Under the pieces are notes generated by a model. That model saw only the letters and a program-made list of their open reading frames with translations, was not told where the DNA came from and did no database searches. A DNA stretch of 5,129 nt from Nitrososphaeria archaeon. Its GTDB lineage: Archaea > Thermoproteota > Nitrososphaeria > JACIWG01. Each line of letters opens with the position of its first letter. The first letter of the stretch is position 1. The stretch is taken from assembly GCA_014361085.1 (NCBI GenBank), contig JACIWG010000112.1, positions 1 through 5,129 of the forward strand. Reading direction: 5' to 3'. Below, in pieces: positions 1-4,304 of this stretch. The position numbers and the translations under genes were made by a program.

Positions 1-1
1 A

Positions 2-292
2 GATAATATTTTTACTGGAAAAATAGTATCTGACTACAGGTGTTTAGAAATACCTTCATGTAAAAAATATTATGTTTGTAAACTATGGTTTATAAGAGAA
101 TTAAAGAAAATGTATAGGTGTCCTATCATATCTGTTGGTGACAGTGAAAGCGACTACTGTATGAGTACTGAAGCAGACTACTCTATCGCCGTTAACCCTA
201 AAAGTGAGAAGTTAAAGAAAGTGTGTAAACTTAATGTTAAAAGTTTTAAAGAACTTCTAAAATTTGATATAAACACATTTATACCAAGATAA
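2..292 (+). CDS. HAD-superfamily phosphatase, C-terminal part (probable sugar-phosphoglycerate phosphatase)
   Basis: The reading frame is open from the window's 5' edge to TAA at 290-292, giving the last 96 residues of a protein whose start is missing. The fragment holds HAD motif IV, GDSESD (residues 46-51 of the fragment), followed by A-D-Y-S-I-A-V-N-P-K, the usual metal-binding loop and 'cap' sequence of HAD phosphatases. Lys27, about 19 residues before the motif, fits as the motif III lysine. The IAxNPKxxxL pattern resembles the phosphoserine-phosphatase (SerB-like) branch more than the Cof/MpgP branch. The nucleophile motif (DxDxT) would lie upstream of the window. The gene sits 15 bases before a GpgS gene in the same orientation, so I infer that it dephosphorylates glucosyl-3-phosphoglycerate, or mannosylglucosyl-3-phosphoglycerate, to complete a compatible solute. 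The family call is firm; the substrate is inferred from context. The fragment has six cysteines in 96 residues, which is high for a cytosolic enzyme. Confidence 0.75.
   Translation, partial: DNIFTGKIVSDYRCLEIPSCKKYYVCKLWFIRELKKMYRCPIISVGDSESDYCMSTEADYSIAVNPKSEKLKKVCKLNVKSFKELLKFDINTFIPR
276..284 (+). promoter_or_regulatory. Possible internal TATA-like element before gpgS
   Basis: TTTATA at 278-283 lies inside the end of the phosphatase gene and is centred about 27 bases before the gpgS ATG. That spacing fits an archaeal TATA box driving a leaderless transcript. No Shine-Dalgarno-like sequence precedes the ATG. In AT-rich DNA such a match is easily accidental, and co-transcription with the upstream gene is equally possible. 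Confidence 0.25.
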
Positions 293-307
293 TAGAATAT
301 ACTTAGA

Positions 308-1723
308 ATGAGTGATAGAAGAATTATTCCTCCTTCTATAAAAAATGTTAATTTAGAAAAAAGTATTGAGGTAAAGCTAAATTCTATGGTTGTAGATGAA
401 ATAGGCTTATTTAGGCCTGTCTTAATTTCTGTTGTTATTCCAACAAAAATTGATGCTGGTAAAAAGACTAGAAGAAAGGAGCTTAAAACTCTAAGTAAAA
501 TATTAGAGGAATGCAGCAAACTAGCTGACTTGGGATATATTGATGAAATTATTGTTATTGATGCCTCAGTTTATGGAGGGGGTAAACCTGACTATAGTGT
601 TTTAACTAAGGTAATTAAAACAGCATATCTCCATCTAAGGTTGTTTAGAAGGGAAGTCGATCTAATTGCTTCATCAAAGGCTGAAAGCTTGCATGCAAGT
701 AAAGGTTTTTTCAATTTTTTCGTAAAAGTTGTTCACCAATTTGATCCGATTATTACAAAACTTTTAGAAAATAAGAATGTTTTCAAAAAATTGGATGTTG
801 AAAGGGTGCCAAGTGGAAAGGGTGCGGCTTTATGGCTTTCGGTTCCCATGTGCAATGGCGATATAGTATGCTTTATCGATTCCGATATAATGAATTTTAA
901 AAAGGAAATAGTGATTTCCCTTTGTAATCCTTTAATAAAGTCAATCAATAATAAAGCTTCCCCTAAAACTATTTTTTCTAAAGCATACTATAAAAGATTA
1001 ACACTAAGATACGAATCTGAGGCAAGAGAATTTGTTTTTGGTGGTAGAGTTACAAGGCTTTTTATTAAACCTATGCTCAGAATTTTGTCTAATAGGTATC
1101 CTGACATTTTTAAAGGTTTTGATAAAATAAACTATCCACTTTCAGGAGAAAATGCTATATTTAAGAATATTCTTGAAAGCCTATATTTTCCCTGCGATTA
1201 TAACATTGAATTGTCCACTCTTTACCAGATTATTAAGAAATATAGTGTTGAGTCAATAGCGCAGGTTGATCTTGACCTTTTTTATCATATAGGCCAATCT
1301 GTTAAAGGATTACATAATATGGTGTCACAGCTTTCAATTTATCTTGTTAAATTATTAGAAGAGAATGGAATAACCTTATCCGAAGACACTATAAATAAGT
1401 TAGTTAACGAATACTTAAATGAAAGTAAAAGGTGGATTGAGAAATATAAGCTAATATACTATAAAGATATTCAACCTTTAAGTAAAGGAATTAAAGCTCC
1501 AATCCATTACAGTGAGTCTACAGAAAGGGAAAGAGTTGAACTTTTTTCCTCAATATTTCTTGAATCAGTAAAAAATAGAGGCTATGAAAGTAAAATTCTG
1601 CCAGCTTGGAAAGAATTTATGAGCCAAAATGACTATATTCTTTTGAGCTCATTACTAAAGTATAGGGTCAACCAGTTCACATATGATCGTCTTATAAAAG
1701 CTGACCTAGTAAGAAAATTCTAA
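308..1723 (+). CDS. gpgS: Glucosyl-3-phosphoglycerate synthase-like glycosyltransferase (GT81 type)
   Basis: Members of this family transfer glucose from an NDP-glucose to the 2-OH of D-3-phosphoglycerate, the committed step to glucosylglycerate and its derivatives, in the cytoplasm. The 471-residue protein shows the GT-A fold signatures in order: VVIPT (42-46), DEIIVIDAS (79-87), SGKGAALW (169-176), the metal-binding DSD (191-193) in GDIVCFIDSDI, GGRVTRL (245-251), PLSGEN (277-282), a conserved E-L segment (301-302), AQVDL (318-322) and His327. These match GpgS rather than the unrelated GT55 mannosyl-3-phosphoglycerate synthases. It is longer than mycobacterial GpgS (about 320 residues), with an insertion of about 60 residues between 100 and 165 and a helical tail from about 340 to 471. 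The ATG at 308 is preceded in frame by tandem stops TAA TAG (290-295), so the start cannot lie further upstream than these stops. It follows the HAD phosphatase gene by 15 bases, a probable operon. The donor nucleotide and exact sugar are not readable from sequence. Confidence 0.85.
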   Translation: MSDRRIIPPSIKNVNLEKSIEVKLNSMVVDEIGLFRPVLISVVIPTKIDAGKKTRRKELKTLSKILEECSKLADLGYIDEIIVIDASVYGGGKPDYSVLTKVIKTAYLHLRLFRREVDLIASSKAESLHASKGFFNFFVKVVHQFDPIITKLLENKNVFKKLDVERVPSGKGAALWLSVPMCNGDIVCFIDSDIMNFKKEIVISLCNPLIKSINNKASPKTIFSKAYYKRLTLRYESEAREFVFGGRVTRLFIKPMLRILSNRYPDIFKGFDKINYPLSGENAIFKNILESLYFPCDYNIELSTLYQIIKKYSVESIAQVDLDLFYHIGQSVKGLHNMVSQLSIYLVKLLEENGITLSEDTINKLVNEYLNESKRWIEKYKLIYYKDIQPLSKGIKAPIHYSESTERERVELFSSIFLESVKNRGYESKILPAWKEFMSQNDYILLSSLLKYRVNQFTYDRLIKADLVRKF

Positions 1724-1735
1724 TTCTCTTAAAAT

Positions 1736-1747
1736 TATAGTACTATA
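1736..1747. repeat. 12-base perfect palindrome between convergent genes
   Basis: TATAGTACTATA is its own reverse complement. It spans most of the 19-base gap between the gpgS stop (1721-1723) and the GT4 stop (CTA at 1743-1745, read as TAG on the minus strand), and it overlaps the GT4 stop codon. It lies where transcripts from both sides would end. The arms are AU-rich, leave no loop, and are not followed by a long T tract, so I do not call it a terminator. Confidence 0.4.
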
Positions 1748-3038
1748 GTAGTGGTAAAAGTTTTCTACTGAGAATTGTTTCCCAACTATATCTTTTCATA
1801 ACATTGTTGAAATTGGAGTCTACAACATCCGCTACGACTTCCTTGTATATTCTGTAAGCTATATTATATGGGCTCTCATGCAAGTCGAACATAAAGCCAT
1901 CTATACCTTCACGAATTAGCTCCTGAAATGGTGGTATCCTTGAACAGTAGACCATTTTCCTTGCAGCACCTGCTTCAATCACGGGCAGACCAAATCCTTC
2001 CTCGATACTTGGAATAAATACAATATCTGATATAGCGTAGGCGTCACCAATACTCCATTTTATAATTCTTTCACCCTTCTTAATCCTATCATGAGAAATA
2101 ATGTCATGGCAGAAAATCACATTATCTTCTAATCCTCTCCTTTTGATGATGTTCTCAAGATACTCCATGTACCTCATTCCCATTGTTATTGCTTGATGGT
2201 CTGGATGGCCAGTTATAAGCACCTTAACAACTCTATCTCCCATTAACCTTTTTAATTCGTCTACAACATATAGCGCCAATTCAATATTTTTTCTTGGTGT
2301 AACCCTAACAGGAATCAAGATAACTAAGTCTGTAAAAGATATATCCAGCTTTCTCATTAGATCGAGCGTGATTTTATCCATCTTTAAATAGTCTTCAACA
2401 TGAACACCATTTGGGATTACGTGGATTTTTCCAAAAAGATGTGCATCAGGTAACCTTTCCAGCTGGTTAGCTCTAAAATGGCTTACAGTCACATAAGTTA
2501 TGTTCTTATTCCTGTAAAGAAGGCATGTTAGTGGAAAATGGTTTACCTTATCCCTCCATTCATCCCTTAATATTGCAATATCGTGGATCCAGTATATGAA
2601 TTTTATATCCAATTCTTCAGTTAACTCGTTTATGGCAGCTGTTGCAGCGAAGTTGAAGGGCATTGAAGGAATATTATGTACTATGCAAGTATCTAAATTT
2701 TCTAAGATTTGTTTAAGTTGAATTTTAATCTGATTTTTTACATCCAAAAACTCTTCAGTTTCACTCTTATTTCTTAATACATCCTTCTGAATTTCAACGA
2801 TTTCTGGATTTTTTGGAGAAAGTAATGGTACCCCATGTTCAATAACATTTTCTCTATTGAATCCTCCTCCAGTGCCATAAATCAAATGAACTTGATAGCC
2901 CCTATTTGATAGGAACTCTGTCTGTGCCGCAATTGCTATTTCGACACCGCCTGTCTCAGAAGGTGGTGCAGTATAATGTATTATACCTATCTTTTTGATT
3001 TTCTTAAGATTATTTTTGTTTAAAGTTCCCTTTTCCAT
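1743..3038 (-). CDS. GT4 family glycosyltransferase, probable mannosylglucosylglycerate synthase
   Basis: The 431-residue protein has the two-domain GT-B layout of retaining GT4 enzymes. The N-terminal domain carries HYTAPP (21-26), the acceptor-site loop GGVE (30-33), HNIPSMPFN (121-129) and WIHDI (150-154). The linker has VIPNGV (207-212). The C-terminal donor domain has PVRVTPRKN (243-251), then SDIVFIPS (337-344) and the EX7E motif with Glu347 and Glu355 in EEGFGLPVIEAG. The HYxAPP...GGVE start and the HN...FN segment resemble the MggS-type enzymes that add mannose from GDP-mannose to glucosylglycerate. The neighbouring GpgS and HAD genes support that role, but the acceptor is inferred; addition to the phosphorylated precursor (MggA-type) or another glycoconjugate is possible. 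No signal peptide or membrane segment is seen, so it should be cytosolic. Upstream in-frame ATGs on this strand run into stops at once, which fixes the start at 3038. A weak GGGATGAT lies 7 bases before the ATG (3052-3045) and is at best a poor Shine-Dalgarno match. Confidence 0.8.
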   Translation of the reverse strand: MEKGTLNKNNLKKIKKIGIIHYTAPPSETGGVEIAIAAQTEFLSNRGYQVHLIYGTGGGFNRENVIEHGVPLLSPKNPEIVEIQKDVLRNKSETEEFLDVKNQIKIQLKQILENLDTCIVHNIPSMPFNFAATAAINELTEELDIKFIYWIHDIAILRDEWRDKVNHFPLTCLLYRNKNITYVTVSHFRANQLERLPDAHLFGKIHVIPNGVHVEDYLKMDKITLDLMRKLDISFTDLVILIPVRVTPRKNIELALYVVDELKRLMGDRVVKVLITGHPDHQAITMGMRYMEYLENIIKRRGLEDNVIFCHDIISHDRIKKGERIIKWSIGDAYAISDIVFIPSIEEGFGLPVIEAGAARKMVYCSRIPPFQELIREGIDGFMFDLHESPYNIAYRIYKEVVADVVDSNFNNVMKRYSWETILSRKLLPLL

Positions 3039-3067
3039 TATAGTATCATCCCATATTTTATGTCATG

Positions 3068-3083
3068 TTTTTAAATTTTATAA
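3068..3083 (-). promoter_or_regulatory. Putative TATA element of the GT4 gene
   Basis: Read on the minus strand, TTATAAAATTTAAAAA covers 3083-3068 and holds two overlapping TATA-like octamers (TTATAAAA and TTTAAAAA). Their centres lie about 41 and 34 bases before the GT4 ATG. With the usual archaeal distance of about 26 bases to the start site, this predicts a 5' leader of roughly 8 to 15 bases. Confidence 0.45.
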
Positions 3084-3089
3084 CAAACC

Positions 3090-3097
3090 TATAAATA
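3090..3097 (+). promoter_or_regulatory. Putative TATA box of the mechanosensitive channel gene
   Basis: TATAAATA is centred about 25 bases before the ATG at 3118, the spacing expected when transcription starts at or next to the start codon. An A/C-rich stretch just upstream could serve as a BRE, though it is not a strong match. No Shine-Dalgarno sequence precedes the ATG, which agrees with leaderless initiation. It lies only 6 bases from the oppositely directed TATA element at 3068-3083. Confidence 0.5.
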
Positions 3098-3117
3098 TTG
3101 TATTTTAAGTAACTAGG

Positions 3118-4113
3118 ATGAGGATGTCTAAAAACAAGAACAGTACTGTTAAAGAAAAAATACAGAGTTATAAGCGTAGCAGTATAAAAATTGTATCCTA
3201 TTTAATTGTTCTTATAGTAATTGTAGTAATATTAAACTATTTTTTTAGATGGTCAACTTATGAAGAAATTCCTGAAAATCTAAAGCAATATAGCAATATA
3301 ATACTTCTCATTAACCCCTACATTATATACGTTTATGCTGCACTTGTTTTTGGTTTTGGATATCTAATTACAAACACTATAAGTGGTATAGTCTACCGTT
3401 ACTTTATTAGATTAACCGACTATCCCACAGCATCAACATTTAGGACTTTGACAAAAATTGTTGGAATAGGAGTGCTTCTTACAGTAGTAGCGTCAATATT
3501 AAACGTTAATCCAGCAACTGCATTAACAATAGGTTCTTTTGGCGGCTTAGTTGTTGGTTTTGCAACACAAACAGTTTTATCCCACCTTATTGCCGGAATC
3601 TTTATTTTAATTACTAAACCATTTACTTTTGGAGACGTTATAACAATTTCTGGGCAGACGGGTGTTGTAAAAGAAATAAGGTTAATGCATCTTGTGCTAG
3701 ACTCATTAGATGGTTCATCCGAAATTCTAATACCATGTGGAAACGTTATCACACAGATTCTATTGAAAAGGAAACCTCCAATGCAAGTTAAACCAATAAA
3801 GACATTACTAGTTCTAGAAGAGCCGCCAAAAAGTGTTAAAACTGGAACAGTCCTCACATTAAAGGGAAAACTTGTTGAAGCTGAGAGTGGGAAACCTATT
3901 CCCAATATGATTATCAAAATTTTTGATGAAGACATCAGTCGAGACGCCCTGCTCGCAACAGGAAACACTGATGAAAACGGTGTCTTCGTTATAAACTGGC
4001 AAGCAAGAACTACAGACCTTTTTGACAATACTGTTGAATTATATGCAAAGTTTGAAGGAACAGATGATTATCGTCAATCAAAAAGTGATGTGTATGTTAT
4101 TGAAGTTGTTTAA
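3118..4113 (+). CDS. MscS-family mechanosensitive channel with C-terminal Ig-like domain
   Basis: MscS channels open under membrane tension and release solutes during hypo-osmotic shock. The 331-residue protein has a basic N-terminus (1-22) and membrane helices at about 22-43, 60-84 and 107-128. The pore helix at about 131-167 contains GGLVVGFATQTVLSHLIAG (142-160), the counterpart of E. coli MscS TM3. The beta domain follows: KPFTFGDVITI (167-177), GxTGVVKEI (179-187) and LIPCGNVI (204-211). E. coli MscS then has an alpha/beta cage domain. Here the chain passes after about residue 220 into an Ig-like/CnaB-like beta-sandwich (about 225-331), with GTVLTLKGKL, SGKPIPN, TDENGVF and a Y-A-x-F-x-G-x-D-x-Y ending typical of archaeal surface-protein repeats. 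Four helices and the positive-inside rule put both ends in the cytoplasm. By alignment from memory, gate Leu105 and Leu109 correspond to Leu144 and Phe148, and hinge Gly113 to Thr152. A second ATG at 3124 is an alternative start. The gene is divergent from the GT4 gene. Confidence 0.88.
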   Translation: MRMSKNKNSTVKEKIQSYKRSSIKIVSYLIVLIVIVVILNYFFRWSTYEEIPENLKQYSNIILLINPYIIYVYAALVFGFGYLITNTISGIVYRYFIRLTDYPTASTFRTLTKIVGIGVLLTVVASILNVNPATALTIGSFGGLVVGFATQTVLSHLIAGIFILITKPFTFGDVITISGQTGVVKEIRLMHLVLDSLDGSSEILIPCGNVITQILLKRKPPMQVKPIKTLLVLEEPPKSVKTGTVLTLKGKLVEAESGKPIPNMIIKIFDEDISRDALLATGNTDENGVFVINWQARTTDLFDNTVELYAKFEGTDDYRQSKSDVYVIEVV

Positions 4114-4122
4114 AGATTATGT

Positions 4123-4139
4123 GCTTAATTGGTTTAAGC
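4123..4139. repeat. Inverted repeat 1, GCTTAA-5-TTAAGC
   Basis: Perfect 6-base arms (4123-4128 and 4134-4139) are separated by TTGGT. It starts 10 bases after the channel stop codon. As RNA it could form a small hairpin with two G-C pairs; as DNA it could be a regulator site. It shares the TTTAAG half-site with the next dyad. Confidence 0.4.
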
Positions 4140-4142
4140 TAC

Positions 4143-4159
4143 TTTAAGTTTAACTTAAA
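4143..4159. repeat. Inverted repeat 2, 17-base near-perfect palindrome
   Basis: TTTAAGTT-T-AACTTAAA has 8-base arms that are exact reverse complements around position 4151. The central spacing is too short for an RNA loop unless the inner pairs open, so it looks more like a dimeric-protein binding site than a terminator. Its centre is 20 bases from that of inverted repeat 1. Confidence 0.45.
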
Positions 4160-4203
4160 TCTATGATGCTGTCGAATAAAAATAAAAGTTTTTGCATAAA
4201 CTA

Positions 4204-4218
4204 AGTTTAAGCTAAACT
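4204..4218. repeat. Inverted repeat 3, AGTTTA-3-TAAACT
   Basis: Perfect 6-base arms flank AGC, centred on 4211, exactly 60 bases from the centre of inverted repeat 2. It also contains GTTTAAGCT, which occurs at 4132-4140 within and beside inverted repeat 1. It ends 5 bases before the first TATA-like copy (4224), a typical place for an archaeal activator or repressor site. Confidence 0.4.
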
Positions 4219-4223
4219 GAATT

Positions 4224-4250
4224 TTTTAAATAACTATGGTCTGATAAAGT
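4224..4250 (+). repeat. Direct repeat, copy 1, with TATA-like start
   Basis: This copy begins TTTTAAATAA and matches the copy at 4266-4292 at 22 of 27 positions by hand alignment. All five differences are transitions. The TATA-like core lies about 76 bases before the DHS-like ATG, so it could be a distal promoter or a decayed duplicate. Confidence 0.4.
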
Positions 4251-4265
4251 GCAATAATAAAAAAA

Positions 4266-4292
4266 TTTTAAATAATTATAATTTGATGAAGT
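4266..4292 (+). promoter_or_regulatory. Direct repeat, copy 2, with putative TATA box of the DHS-like gene
   Basis: TTTTAAATAA at 4266-4275 is centred about 35 bases before the ATG at 4305, which would put the transcription start near 4296 and give a leader of about 9 bases. No Shine-Dalgarno sequence is present. The two copies are offset by 42 bases, close to four helical turns. Confidence 0.45.
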
Positions 4293-4304
4293 ATAGCGTT
4301 TAAA

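Larger units (their letters stand above)
4114..4304. other. 191-base non-coding region before the DHS-like gene
   Basis: No credible gene lies here; the longest plus-strand ATG frame I followed (4119-4166) is only 15 codons. The region is very AT-rich and contains three dyad-symmetric elements (centres 4131, 4151 and 4211), short T runs at 4189-4193 and 4222-4227 that could help end the channel transcript, and an imperfect 27-base direct repeat that includes TATA-like sequences for the downstream gene. No GC-rich island suggesting a structured RNA is visible. Confidence 0.6.

Noticed and set aside
178..519. A 113-codon minus-strand open frame with hydrophobic content
   Set aside because: It lies opposite the HAD end and the gpgS start, both of which have clear family motifs. 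Its hydrophobicity follows from antisense reading of AT-rich coding DNA.
733..948. A 71-codon minus-strand open frame
   Set aside because: It is antisense to the catalytic core of gpgS and shows no motif.
1734..3045. ATTATAGTA at both ends of the GT4 gene (1734-1742 and 3037-3045), like a target-site duplication
   Set aside because: Nine AT-rich bases repeat easily by chance. There are no terminal inverted repeats or transposase, and one copy overlaps the start codon and the other touches the intergenic end of the gene.
3420..4028. A 202-codon minus-strand open frame
   Set aside because: It is antisense to the MscS gene, shows no recognisable domain, and has no promoter; the plus-strand protein is unmistakable.
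4119..4166. A 15-codon ATG frame after the channel gene
   Set aside because: It is too short, covers the dyad elements, and has no sign of translation.
4181..4193. An A-run followed by TTTTT as an intrinsic terminator of the channel gene
   Set aside because: No stable stem precedes it. Archaeal T-tract termination is possible, but the T run is short for a supported call.
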